Positions 20,901-30,001 of a stretch of 64,000 bases of DNA are shown here, piece by piece (the first letter of the stretch is position 1; the number at the start of each line of letters is the position of its first letter). The position numbers and the translations under genes were made by a program. The DNA is taken from positions 434,001 through 498,000 of the forward strand of contig JANATF010000002.1 in assembly GCA_029449245.1 (NCBI GenBank), given 5' to 3'. The notes under the pieces are model-generated. The model was given only the letters and a program-made list of their open reading frames with translations, was not told the origin of the DNA and did no database searches. The DNA is from Mortierella alpina (lineage: Eukaryota; Mortierellomycota; Mortierellomycetes; Mortierellales; Mortierellaceae).

Positions 20901-21590
20901 TGATGTCGCTCGCACCAAGCCTACATCAGCGTAACAAGCAAAAATACAATATTTGTCATCGTTCGACGCTTGAACATCATAGTGCCAGTTGAACAAACAC
21001 GGGCGGGCCACTGGTCATACAATCCATGTTTTTCGGTACTTGTCATACGCATTTCGGGTCGATGGGTGTAGGTTGGCGCGTCGCACTTGCTGAGACTCGA
21101 AAACTGCGCCTGCCTCTTGTAAGTAGTTGATCCTAGCCCAATCGGCATCCGACCGAGGTGCTGCTGCTGCGAGCGGCGGTGATGGTGCTGGTGGAGACGT
21201 TGGTGCCGGTGGTGGAGAAGCTAGTACTATAGGTGGAACCGCTGGTGCTATAGGTGGAGCCGCTACATGGTTGACGCGTTTGCGAGCTCGTTTGCGCGTG
21301 CTCTCGCCTTCTCGATTATTGTCGTCCACCTGCGATCGAGGTTGCGCAAGTTCCTTCCCTTTATCGAGCGCAGGCTGCTTTCCTTTTCTTTTGCGCGAGG
21401 CAGACTTCGATCCTGACGCAGGAGGTAGCTGTTCTTGCGTCAGCTGTACAATCTGACCATTTGTTGCCGCCTGTATCGCGGCAAGATCATCATGGTTTGC
21501 AAGTGCGCGTTCGTTATGGTGAATCGTCGAAACTTGGTCGCCAACAGGTTGGGTCATTAGCGAGGTGATGCTGTCTCTGCCCTCGTCCAT
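17997..21590 (-). CDS. Crypton-type tyrosine recombinase with GCR1-like C-terminus
   Basis: Multi-exon gene. Exon 1 is 21590-21021 (Ala/Pro-rich start; ends STRNAYDKYRKTWI), exon 2 starts 20920 (AWCERHHY...KAVVDLWNEE). Its end and the joins near 20500-20400 are uncertain. Later exons end at 20360, then run 20260-19851 and 19772-17997; the introns 20921-21020, 20261-20359 and 19773-19850 have GT-AG ends and keep frame. The fold is an Ndc10/Crypton recombinase: N-terminal SAM-like domain, catalytic Arg in RGENTRMARLQDL (about 20060), THAGRRAG (about 19610), GNW and the tyrosine in ATHYLSEIP (about 19510). Then come a coiled/Pro-rich linker and a GCR1_C-like DNA-binding domain (PLWQEWFHGLDGAPSIWQM). 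It cuts and joins DNA for circular-intermediate transposition. The last 1776-bp exon is unbroken. Confidence 0.8.
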
Positions 21591-21600
21591 CTGCAAGAAA
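17997..21600 (-). mobile_element. Crypton DNA transposon (ends not resolved)
   Basis: Cryptons carry a single intron-containing tyrosine-recombinase gene and lack inverted repeats, so the ends cannot be placed from one copy. The gene spans this interval. The CT/GTCTCT microsatellite at 18000-18030 encodes the C-terminal DRDREREL. Confidence 0.6.
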
Positions 21601-22619
21601 GAATAGTCTCATAGGTGTTCGGCATCCAGAAAGTAAGGTTGTGGAGACAAGCATAGTGTCAGACTAAACCACTTGAGGAAGCTTCGTTCCTGAATTCAGG
21701 AACGCAAGTCAAAACACGAGGTGACCGTTTACCATTCTCCTCGGCAATGGGGACAGGGTCAGGAATGGCTGACCGAGAGCCACTACATTCACCGGCTTTG
21801 TCCAGCAAATGTGCAGTGTAGGGGTATGAAGACATGTGGCAGTTGCACGTTAGAGTGGTAGTATATAGTTAATGGCGGATTACACATGGATGGAGCCTTC
21901 ATGAAGGGCGGAGGTGACTTTTTCTCCGCCGTATTCTTGCTGAGCGAAAAAAATTCACACACTTCACAGACCCTTATATTTTTGGCTACTCTAAAGCTGT
22001 GACCCATACAATCGACCACAAATGTGTGATTTCGTCTTATAAAAATACCCTCACAGTACTACAGCAATCTCTTGCATGTTCGCCTCTTGTGAAGTATGCA
22101 TTGCACAAAGATATACTGTATGTCGGCTGCAGCTGGACCACCGGAGTTGGCGGAGACGTCCGATTGAGGCATGAAGTTCACAGCACCTCTATCGACTTGG
22201 TCAAAGAAGGACATCCACTGACTTACAATTGGGCTCTGTATCTGAATGTCTGTCGCCTTGGGGATGCAGCGAGAAGTACGACGACTGCACTCCGTCATCG
22301 CTACAATTGTGCTCGTAAACTCTGGTGCCATGATGCATCTGTGTTTTACCCAGGTTACCGTGAACTGTGCAACAGTACAGTAACGTTGGGTACAGTACAA
22401 AGCGCGGGCTCAACCGTAAACTCTTCCATATAGAACTGTCACACAAGAGGTATTCTAGCCCACTTCAGCGTATGGGAGCTGGGTTTTAATCCAGAGCTCT
22501 ATCTACTCGACACGTCAAAAGAATAAGGCACCGTACCGATGGCATCCCGAAGCCCCCTCCAATGTTAAGAAAAATATACGATTGGGTATTGCATCCTAGG
22601 TCAAGAGAAACACTGAGCA
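21601..22619. other. Intergenic, no recognised gene
   Basis: About 1 kb between the Crypton gene and element C. I see no convincing protein frame. The only clear structure is a 20-bp perfect palindrome at 21685-21704 (CGTTCCTGAATTCAGGAACG). Confidence 0.5.
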
Positions 22620-22624
22620 GGCGT

Positions 22625-22815
22625 TGAAACGTATAGTGGAATTGTGAGAGTCAAGGAGACAAAGAGATGATGTTTATTCTTTGCCGAGGCAGGACTATTA
22701 AGTAGGCGTCCTGCCACAGGCTAACTATACACTCAATGAACTTTGATAAAAAGGGAAGTGGTCTCCAATTTAAAGAGGTACACTCCCTAGACCAAGGTAG
22801 GTCCAGTACGTTACA
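22625..22815 (-). repeat. 3' LTR of element C
   Basis: 191 bp, paired with 28589-28779, one base difference. The left TSD copy GGCGT is at 22620-22624. Confidence 0.95.
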
Positions 22816-22827
22816 AGCTCCCCCCGA

Positions 22828-23147
22828 GATTTGATCTAGAATATCTGCTGTTGGGTAAGAGGTAGGTAACTAATGAGGGTAAAAGTGAAAAACCTCATGA
22901 AATATAAACTTATTATGCGAGGGTAAAAATATTAAAAACCTCTGGATGCTCTTTTGATGATGGTGGAGGGAAAAGTGGAAACCTCCTGATATGCGAGGGT
23001 AAAAATTAGAAAAACCTCTTGATGTGTTTTGCAGGGATAAAAGTGTGAAAAACCCTTTCAGGAACAGACACGCGCCTGTCAGTCCTTCTCTATGGGGAAA
23101 ACGCATGGCGTGAAAAACCCCATCAAGCTATCTGCTTGTTGCCGTTC
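22828..23147 (-). repeat. 3'UTR repeats of element C
   Basis: Irregular tandem array of a motif that reads GAGGGTAAAA(G/A)T...AAAAACCTC on +, four to five units between the polypurine tract and the pol stop. The same unit type follows the Pol of element A (2525-2876). Confidence 0.65.
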
Positions 23148-26100
23148 TTACAGCTTGCCAGCATGCTTCTTTGAAGCTGGTCTTCTTTTGCTCTTTCTAC
23201 TCTGACTGGCATTTTGAACGATCTCTTTTTGCTGAAGCTTGTGTTGTCTAAGCGCTCTCTTTTCTGCCTTTTCTCTCTTCTTATTTTGTTTGGCAACGAG
23301 GTGTGGATTGCTTTGCTTTAGACGCTTCCAGTATTGTCTGATCAGAGTGTCTGAATCAAAATTGCGATATGGAATTCGCTGATTGTGTGAAGAGTCGTAT
23401 CCTTTCCACTTAACAGTGTACTCCACTCCCTCCCCAGAAAAGTCGTGTCCTACAATGGCTTCGACTTCATACGACTCGGCACTAGGAGCATCCAAAGCCT
23501 GAGTGACGCGTTTAAGTTGTTCTGGAGAATAATTGCGAGCGAGCTTTTGATTTGTAACATCCAATAGGGTGTAGGAGCCATTGTCAGAGCGAGACATAAC
23601 TTTGAATGGGCCATGATATTTAGGCGAGAGTTTGCCATCTGGTGTTTCTTCTCTGGTCATGACAAAAGTGCCAGGAGGAAAGTCCAGTATACGATGCGAT
23701 CGATTGAACTTGTCGATCATTTTACGCTGAGTGTCTGCACTTTTGTTCGCAATTGCGGGGTACACCAAATTTGTCAGGTACTCCAAACGCTCTTCTAGTT
23801 CTTCCTCAGTCATTAAATGTGATTCGGCAGATGAAAAGTCTGTCAAGCCTGCAAATGAACGACCGAAAAATAAAGAAAAAGGTGTGGAGTTGTGAAGGCT
23901 AGCCGCTTTAGTGTTCAACTGGAGCTGAACCATGGGAAGATAAGAATCCCATGTCTCTGTGCGACCTTCTAGCTGCTTTCGGAGATTCTCTTTAAGAGAT
24001 CGAACGAAACGCTCTGCAACTCCATTAGACCTTGGGTGATACGGTGTGGATAGACGATGGTCAACCTGCAGCTTTTGCGCCATGAGCTTGATAACAGCAT
24101 TCACAAACTCGGCTCCATTGTCGCTCTGGATGATCTTTGGGAATCCAATACCACAAAACAGTTTGAATAGCACGCGGGCTACTGTCTCTGCTTCTTTGTT
24201 AGGTAACGGCTCTAAGAAGACAAATCTGGTACAGATGTCAACCATAACCAGCGCAAAGTTATTGCCTTGTGTGCTAACCTCGAACGAGGCGAGGTCTATA
24301 GCGACATGTTCTCCTGGGAGACGCGCATGGATTGCTTTTAATGGGTGATATCCTTTGCGAGCAATGTTGAAATGCTGACAGGGTCCACACTGACTAACCC
24401 AAGCTAGACAATCTTCTCGAAGTTTAGGCCAGGTGTAACCTTGCTCGTGGATCGTTTGAACCATAGCATTACCTCCAAGATGACCAAATTCGTGAACACG
24501 TTTAAGCATTTGTTTGCGTTCTTCAACATCCAAGATGGTGTCTCTTGGGGTGTCTTCAGTCTGCATCGCATGTGCGTATGGCGCATTGGGAACAACGCTT
24601 GGCGGAGTCAGGCTTTCTGCTAACTCAGCAGAAGAGATACTCAATGGTCCATCCTCCAAGAGTGGAACTGTCGTCCTCTGACTTGACCTGGTCGCTGCTG
24701 CGATTTGATGCTTGTTGGTCCTATTTTGGCTTGGGGCTTTAGAAGCAGGCCACAACTCATCTGGGTATGCTCTGGACAAAGCGTCCGGAATGACATTCAA
24801 CAGTCCTGGACGATACACGCACTCAAAATCGTAGTTGAGAAGGGTTGCTTTCCAGTTCGTAATGATCTGCGGGAGCTCATCTTGTTCATGGATGTACGTC
24901 AGGGGTCTGTGATCGGTGTAGAGAACAAACTTTCTTCCCCACAAGAAATAATGAAACTTCATGAGAGCAAACATTATGCCTAAAAGTTCTTTCTTGTAAA
25001 TTGGGTAGTTTTTCTCGTGCTTGTGCAGCGCTCTTGACTGAAAGGAAATGTAATTGATCTCGCTATGATCATCTCTCCCCCTGGGCAGTTGATAAAGCAT
25101 AACACCTAGCCCGTCGTTGGAGGCATCCGTAGCGGCATAGAACATTAACAGAAAATTTGCAAATTTCAGGATGGGTGCTCTTTTCATCAAATAACGAAAG
25201 GCATCGAAGCATCGCTTCTCCAGATCGTTCAGGATGAATTTTCCTTTCTTATTACGCAACGCGTCTAATGGGCCCGAGAGTGTACTATGCATGGCAATGT
25301 ATCCTCGAAAGTGGTTGAACATGCCATTGTACCTCTGGATCATTTTGTTGTTCGTGGGGTAAGGCCACGTTTCTACATTAGCCAGTTTCTCAATGTTAAT
25401 GCGTTTGCCGTCTTTGCTGATAATGAATCCAAGCAAGAGGACTTCTGTGCTGAGGAAGTGACACTTCTCCTTATTGATAATTAAACCCACTTCCGTGAGA
25501 AGCTTGAGGACTGAGATGACATGAGTGATATGCTCTTCAATAGACTGTGAATAGATAACGATATCATCCACATAGTTGTCAGAATAATGCACATGTCCGA
25601 GTAACTGCGACATGGCTCGTTGAAAGATGCTTGTCAACGGCTTCAATCCAAAGGGCGCTCGTGCGAACATGTACTGCTTTCCACCGTGAGTGAACGCAGT
25701 CAGAGGTTGGCTTGCTTTATCAATTGGCATGCGGTGATATGCCTGGGAGAGATCAATAGTAGAAAAGTACTTTGCTCCTGCCATCTTGGCATGAACGTCA
25801 GTGATCAGTGGCAAGGGGAAATTGTCTGTGTCCTCTAGCTGGCGGTTCAGCGTGCGAGGATCAAGGCAGACACGAAACTTGGTGATGTTCCCATCCAGGT
25901 CTCTTCTGGAAGCCATGGTAAGAGAATTATTGTATGGACAGCCTTTGGGCGCTGGTACAATGACACCCGTGTCCCACCAGGTTTGGATCGTACTATCTAC
26001 TTCCTCTTTCTCTGTTTGAGCGTAAAACGGGCGTGATCTTTCTTGAATCCTACAGCCGGGCTTTACTTTCAGAGATACGCTCATTGACTCGAGAGTGCAG

Positions 26101-28517
26101 TGTGTCTTCGGGTCAATTCTGGCATTGGCCTTCAGGTGTGGCTCTAGTTCATTTACGAAAAGTGCTTTTTGTTTGATGAATTCTGGGGTGCGCTCTTCTG
26201 CAGGAGGTTCCTTGGGAATGAGCGAAGCTTTCTCATCGTAAGGTACCCAGAGGAACTCCTCCTCTCTTGGTGGCGGCATTGCCATTCCTGTAATGGCGTA
26301 ACCGAACCTAGCAAAGAGATCCATTCCTATGATAAAGTCATAGTACTCCAGAGCCATTACATAGACATGGCGTTCTACGGATCTTTTGTTGCATACAAGT
26401 TGCACTTTGTCACAAGTGACGATGCTTTGAGTGCTGGTGCCTGCCTCAATCATAGCAATTGAGTCATTGGGCTTCTTGTAATAACGAATTGCCAGATCGT
26501 CTGCGAGTTCTTTGCTGATGAGAGATGTAGTGGCTCCAGGGTCCAACAGAGCGGTACACATTGCGCCCATCACGCTAATAGGCACAGCTATTCTGTTGTC
26601 ACCAGGTGCGGAACCTTTGAACGCATAGGCTTCTTTCAGAAATACGTAGGGCAACGAGGTGTAGGAAGAGAACATAGAATGTTTATTTAATTCAATGCCT
26701 TCCATCTGAGTGTCCTCAGATATTCTGCTGAACGCTCCAACAGTCTTTTGATACTTGGAACTATCTCTAGACTGGGTAGGCTGCTTGCCAGAGCGTTCAT
26801 CTCGGCTCTTCCTTTCCTGGTCGTTTTGCCAGCGAAAGCATTCTTCCTTCTCATGCCTGAGATGTCTGTCTCTGCATTTGGCTGAATAAGGGCAGAGCTC
26901 TCTTTTGCCATGACTTTGTCTAGGCTTCTTGTAGACCCGGTCTCTGCGGTCGCCGTCTCTACGGTCTCGGTCCCTGTTATCCCTGCGGTCGCGGTCCCTG
27001 TTGTCCCCTCCGGGACTGGGTCTCTTTTGGAGCACAGGTGCTGGAGCTCTGTCAGAATACTCTGACCTTGCTTTAACCTGGGATCGATCCGCAGCTTGGG
27101 CGCCCGCCTTGCCACCATACTTCTTGATGAAGTACAGGGTGTGGTCGGTCTTGGAGCCTTCCATCGCTCCTGGGGTCTTGGTCAGGAACTCGAGGTATTT
27201 CTTGATGGACTTAACCTCATCAAAGGAGCCATACTCCTTGATCGTTGCTTGGAAGCCGACATCGGATAAATGATTGCCAAGCGCCTTGATCAGGATTGTG
27301 CAACCATCATCTGGAAATTTGGCGGCCTCAATGAGCGGCGTGAGGCGCTGAGTGAACGCTAAGAACGTTTCACCAACTTTGGGTCTGGCTGTGAGCACTT
27401 CGTCCGCAAGGTGTGCTTCCAAGAGTTCAAACTTGAGAGCCTTGTTCAGACATGCGACCACTTGCTTCCAAGTCCGTTTCTTGAGAGGGATGTCCATAAT
27501 GAGTTCCTGATACTCCTTGGCAAGACCAACCTTTGAGATAGCACTGGGCATGTAATCCCAGGCCATTTTGTCAAAGAGGTCGTCCGAGAGATTTCTTCTA
27601 AAGACCCTTTCGAAGTCATCTCTGAACTTAACTACGCGGCGAGCCATCTCTCTGACCATGTCCTCCGTCGGAAGTGCTGACACGTCCAGATCGAGCTCGG
27701 GCGAATCCTTGAAAGTCTTCTTCTTGACCTTAGAGAAGTCGACCTCATCCGTGTTTTCGATAAGCGGGATGTACTCCTCGCGGAAGATGCGGTATAGAGC
27801 GCTGTGCTCGGGATTGGACTTGTCCCATTTGACTGAGAACTTGGCTTTAGGAGCTTCCTCGACTTTCTCGAGTTCTTGAGGGGCCTCGTCTTCTTCATAG
27901 CCGAAGGTGAGCGATTGCTGGATGGAGGCGATGTCCTTCCGGATGTCCTCGCATTCTTGGGTGACGGCTGAGAGTAATTCCTCCTTTTGCGCGATAAGTT
28001 TCCTCGTCGCTCTCTCGATTCTTGATTGCTCCACACGGATGTGTTTCATCTGGATGACCGCGTCGTGGAAACGAGTGTGGATCAATCCAATTGTTCTTGA
28101 CCTGGCTCGAAGCCGGTCCTTGCGACGACTGAGGAGTTTCTGGAGATCTTCCTTGGTAGGGTTGCCAACACCACCAATTTCAAAATCCTCTTCTTCCTCG
28201 TCTTCAACCGTGAAGGTTGATAGGAGCTTGTTAAGAGCGTCCACTTCTTGGGAGGACTCAGAGAAGTGTGACTCCTCGTCAGTGTCCATAGGCGATGGTC
28301 CTTCGCCCTCGTCTTCGGAAGCCTCAGGGCTAGTGGGCTCCGAGTGCGAGTCTCTAATGGTAGCAGAGGCGTCTGCTGAACTTGTAGACGCGACAGCTGG
28401 AGCTGAAGCGTTAGCGGCGTCTGCTGGCGGTGCAGCAGTGGCGGCGGTTGCTGGGGCGATAGCGGCGTCTGCTGGGGTTGCAGCGGCATTGGCACCGGAG
28501 CGTCGTCGGGGTGCCAT
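23148..28517 (-). CDS. Gag-Pol polyprotein, Ty3/gypsy chromovirus (element C)
   Basis: 1789 residues from the ATG at 28515-28517, stop at 23148. Order: Ala-rich and acidic N-terminus, coiled coil (about 125-210), capsid-like domain (about 225-450), Arg/Asp repeats (NRDRDRRD), zinc knuckle-like CPYSAKC...H..H....C (about 540-560), aspartic protease with ALLDPGATTSLIS (about 657; Pro instead of Thr/Ser in D[TS]G), reverse transcriptase with YVDDIVIYS (about 982), RNase H (ATDASNDG about 1133), integrase with zinc site and SDNGAEF (about 1467), and chromodomain (about 1682-1725, YTVKWKGYDSSH). No stop or frameshift. Gag and Pol share one frame as in Tf1-like elements, so excess Gag must come from processing or degradation. 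Confidence 0.95.
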   Translation of the reverse strand: MAPRRRSGANAAATPADAAIAPATAATAAPPADAANASAPAVASTSSADASATIRDSHSEPTSPEASEDEGEGPSPMDTDEESHFSESSQEVDALNKLLSTFTVEDEEEEDFEIGGVGNPTKEDLQKLLSRRKDRLRARSRTIGLIHTRFHDAVIQMKHIRVEQSRIERATRKLIAQKEELLSAVTQECEDIRKDIASIQQSLTFGYEEDEAPQELEKVEEAPKAKFSVKWDKSNPEHSALYRIFREEYIPLIENTDEVDFSKVKKKTFKDSPELDLDVSALPTEDMVREMARRVVKFRDDFERVFRRNLSDDLFDKMAWDYMPSAISKVGLAKEYQELIMDIPLKKRTWKQVVACLNKALKFELLEAHLADEVLTARPKVGETFLAFTQRLTPLIEAAKFPDDGCTILIKALGNHLSDVGFQATIKEYGSFDEVKSIKKYLEFLTKTPGAMEGSKTDHTLYFIKKYGGKAGAQAADRSQVKARSEYSDRAPAPVLQKRPSPGGDNRDRDRRDNRDRDRRDGDRRDRVYKKPRQSHGKRELCPYSAKCRDRHLRHEKEECFRWQNDQERKSRDERSGKQPTQSRDSSKYQKTVGAFSRISEDTQMEGIELNKHSMFSSYTSLPYVFLKEAYAFKGSAPGDNRIAVPISVMGAMCTALLDPGATTSLISKELADDLAIRYYKKPNDSIAMIEAGTSTQSIVTCDKVQLVCNKRSVERHVYVMALEYYDFIIGMDLFARFGYAITGMAMPPPREEEFLWVPYDEKASLIPKEPPAEERTPEFIKQKALFVNELEPHLKANARIDPKTHCTLESMSVSLKVKPGCRIQERSRPFYAQTEKEEVDSTIQTWWDTGVIVPAPKGCPYNNSLTMASRRDLDGNITKFRVCLDPRTLNRQLEDTDNFPLPLITDVHAKMAGAKYFSTIDLSQAYHRMPIDKASQPLTAFTHGGKQYMFARAPFGLKPLTSIFQRAMSQLLGHVHYSDNYVDDIVIYSQSIEEHITHVISVLKLLTEVGLIINKEKCHFLSTEVLLLGFIISKDGKRINIEKLANVETWPYPTNNKMIQRYNGMFNHFRGYIAMHSTLSGPLDALRNKKGKFILNDLEKRCFDAFRYLMKRAPILKFANFLLMFYAATDASNDGLGVMLYQLPRGRDDHSEINYISFQSRALHKHEKNYPIYKKELLGIMFALMKFHYFLWGRKFVLYTDHRPLTYIHEQDELPQIITNWKATLLNYDFECVYRPGLLNVIPDALSRAYPDELWPASKAPSQNRTNKHQIAAATRSSQRTTVPLLEDGPLSISSAELAESLTPPSVVPNAPYAHAMQTEDTPRDTILDVEERKQMLKRVHEFGHLGGNAMVQTIHEQGYTWPKLREDCLAWVSQCGPCQHFNIARKGYHPLKAIHARLPGEHVAIDLASFEVSTQGNNFALVMVDICTRFVFLEPLPNKEAETVARVLFKLFCGIGFPKIIQSDNGAEFVNAVIKLMAQKLQVDHRLSTPYHPRSNGVAERFVRSLKENLRKQLEGRTETWDSYLPMVQLQLNTKAASLHNSTPFSLFFGRSFAGLTDFSSAESHLMTEEELEERLEYLTNLVYPAIANKSADTQRKMIDKFNRSHRILDFPPGTFVMTREETPDGKLSPKYHGPFKVMSRSDNGSYTLLDVTNQKLARNYSPEQLKRVTQALDAPSAESYEVEAIVGHDFSGEGVEYTVKWKGYDSSHNQRIPYRNFDSDTLIRQYWKRLKQSNPHLVAKQNKKREKAEKRALRQHKLQQKEIVQNASQSRKSKRRPASKKHAGKL

Positions 28518-28588
28518 GATGAGTGATTGAGAGTTCTTTTTGTGTGTGTGTATGAAGGTGTATGGGGGTTCTTATGACCTTGAAAAAA

Positions 28589-28779
28589 TGAAACGTATAG
28601 TGGAATTGTGAGAGTCAAGGAGACAAAGAGATGATGTTTATTCTTTGCCGAGGCAGGACTATTAAGTAGGCGTCCTGCCACAGGCTAACTATACACTCAA
28701 TGAACTTTGATAAAAAGGGAAGTGGTCTCCAATTTAAAGAGGTACACTCCCTATACCAAGGTAGGTCCAGTACGTTACA
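28589..28779 (-). repeat. 5' LTR of element C
   Basis: 191 bp; on the minus strand it is the upstream LTR. It ends CGTTTCA and is followed by TTTTTTCAAGGTC, matching the T-run/CAA start of the leader in element B. The right TSD copy GGCGT is at 28780-28784. Confidence 0.95.
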
Positions 28780-28863
28780 GGCGTTATTCAATTCTTCAGC
28801 AAGGCATAGCGAGTAAGTTGCCTGGCTTCCGCAACGCTTCGAGACTCAGATAATTCCATTTTC

Positions 28864-28873
28864 TATATAAATA
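28864..28873 (+). promoter_or_regulatory. TATA box of secreted-protein gene
   Basis: TATATAAATA about 75 bp upstream of the ATG at 28946, followed by a pyrimidine-rich leader (CTTTTTTTTCTCC) and TCACA before ATG. Element C ends 80 bp upstream, so its 5' LTR may influence this promoter. Confidence 0.6.
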
Positions 28874-28945
28874 TCGACGCTGCACACTCGCTTTTTTTTC
28901 TCCTTGTCCACCTCTACGCCATCTTCATCTACCTCTTTCTTCACA

Positions 28946-29725
28946 ATGATCATTCGCCTGCTCCCCATCCTGGCCGTGGTCCAAACCGCCCCCGCTGTGT
29001 ACTACACAGACGACCGCCCAAGCTTTGGCGAGTTCAGCAATGCATCGCTGTATAGCCTCCCTACCGATGGCAACATCCTCGTCCCCGACCGTTCCGGATT
29101 TGTCCAGCATGTCGCCAACGCCACCGCCGCCTCCAAGAGCAAGATGAACGGCGTCTCCCGTGCCGCTGCCGAGCAGACAGACATCATGAACATCTGTGTC
29201 GGCGTTGCTGGAAACCCTACCAGAACCCAGATATTCAAGGACAGGACCTCTTGTGATATTAACGGTTGGAACACCCTCTACACATTCCAAGCCTTCCGCA
29301 AGTACAACAAGTTCATGGCCCCCACACAGATGTGCGTCGACTTTGCCTCCGGCCCTAACAGATCCATGATGTTTCCTGGTGGCGACTGCAACCAAGCCGG
29401 GTGGACGCATGATTTCACTTTCTGGTACAATCAGTGCCCCCACTTCAAGTCAGCATGCGACGGCAATGTGTACAGTAAAAACATGCAGGTTCACGTCTAC
29501 GAGGTCTTTGAACCTCACCGCATCATGCTGGCCCCCGGGTACGATGGCACCAAGCATGGATGGATTTACAAGTGGAGCATCGCGTATATGTCTCATTTCT
29601 TTGCTCTGTCGTCCAAGGGGTACAAGCTTATCGAAGAACGTCACAAGCCACATCTGGTCAAGCGAGCGGCATCAGCACCAACTCCGCTTGTTCTCCTCAT
29701 GTTACGCATTTCCAACGTTCATTAA
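28946..29725 (+). CDS. Secreted protein with three internal repeats
   Basis: 259 residues from the ATG at 28946, chosen because it opens a clean signal peptide (MIIRLLPILAVVQTAPAVYY). The mature part has three repeats of a similar pattern: residues ICVGVAGNPTRTQIFKDRTS then CDINGW and YTFQAF; MCVDFASGPNRSMMF then GGDCNQAGW and FTFWYN; VYEVFEPHRIMLAPGYDGTK then HGWIYKWSIAYM. Each has Arg, a hydrophobic pair, Gly/Asp, then GW and aromatics, suggesting a small beta-repeat (trefoil-like) fold; the fold is inference. Cys residues occur in repeats 1 and 2. N-glycosylation sequons are present (NAS, NAT). The tail after FALSSKGYKLIEERHK may be readthrough or a missed intron. I do not recognise the family. 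Confidence 0.65.
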   Translation: MIIRLLPILAVVQTAPAVYYTDDRPSFGEFSNASLYSLPTDGNILVPDRSGFVQHVANATAASKSKMNGVSRAAAEQTDIMNICVGVAGNPTRTQIFKDRTSCDINGWNTLYTFQAFRKYNKFMAPTQMCVDFASGPNRSMMFPGGDCNQAGWTHDFTFWYNQCPHFKSACDGNVYSKNMQVHVYEVFEPHRIMLAPGYDGTKHGWIYKWSIAYMSHFFALSSKGYKLIEERHKPHLVKRAASAPTPLVLLMLRISNVH

Positions 29726-30001
29726 CTTTGCTTCCGCCCTCCTTGGAATTTCTTTCTTTTTGTTCTTTCCTTTCTCTGCCCTTTCTTTTCTGTCATATCC
29801 TTCGTCTCCCTCTTTCCGCTTGTGTGACCTCAAGAATCCACGTCGCCTGCCGTTTCAACTAGCACCAACATTCGTGCAAAGTAAGCCCACTGGTATTCCG
29901 TGTTTGTATTCTGCGTTACCCAACGCTCCTGATCTTAACACAACACTGTCAGGTCAACTTTGCCATAATTACAGTTTCCTACAGGAACTTTAAACCTTAT
30001 A

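Larger units (their letters stand above)
22625..28779 (-). mobile_element. Complete gypsy element C
   Basis: 6155-bp chromovirus with 191-bp LTRs (22625-22815 and 28589-28779; on the minus strand they start TGTAACG and end CGTTTCA) that differ at one position seen (CTAGACC versus CTATACC). The 5-bp target duplication is GGCGT (22620-22624 and 28780-28784). A polypurine tract (TCGGGGGGAGCT) precedes the 3' LTR at about 22816-22827. After the 5' LTR the minus strand reads TTTTTTCAAGG. The single Gag-Pol frame is intact, so this is the best autonomous candidate in the window. Confidence 0.96.

Noticed and set aside
21127-21456. Gly/Ala-rich plus-strand frame
   Set aside because: Antisense shadow of the Pro/Ala-rich first exon of the Crypton gene.
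21685-21704. Heat-shock element at the palindrome
   Set aside because: GAA and TTC are adjacent instead of separated by two bases, so it does not fit the nGAAn array.
22445-22520. tRNA-like stretch (GTAGATAGAGCTCTGGATTAAAACCC on the minus strand)
   Set aside because: The anticodon stem does not close with a 7-base loop and no acceptor stem or T-arm could be formed.
27907-28530. 207-codon plus-strand frame opposite the gag of element C
   Set aside because: Shadow of the Ala/Ser/Glu-rich gag on the other strand.
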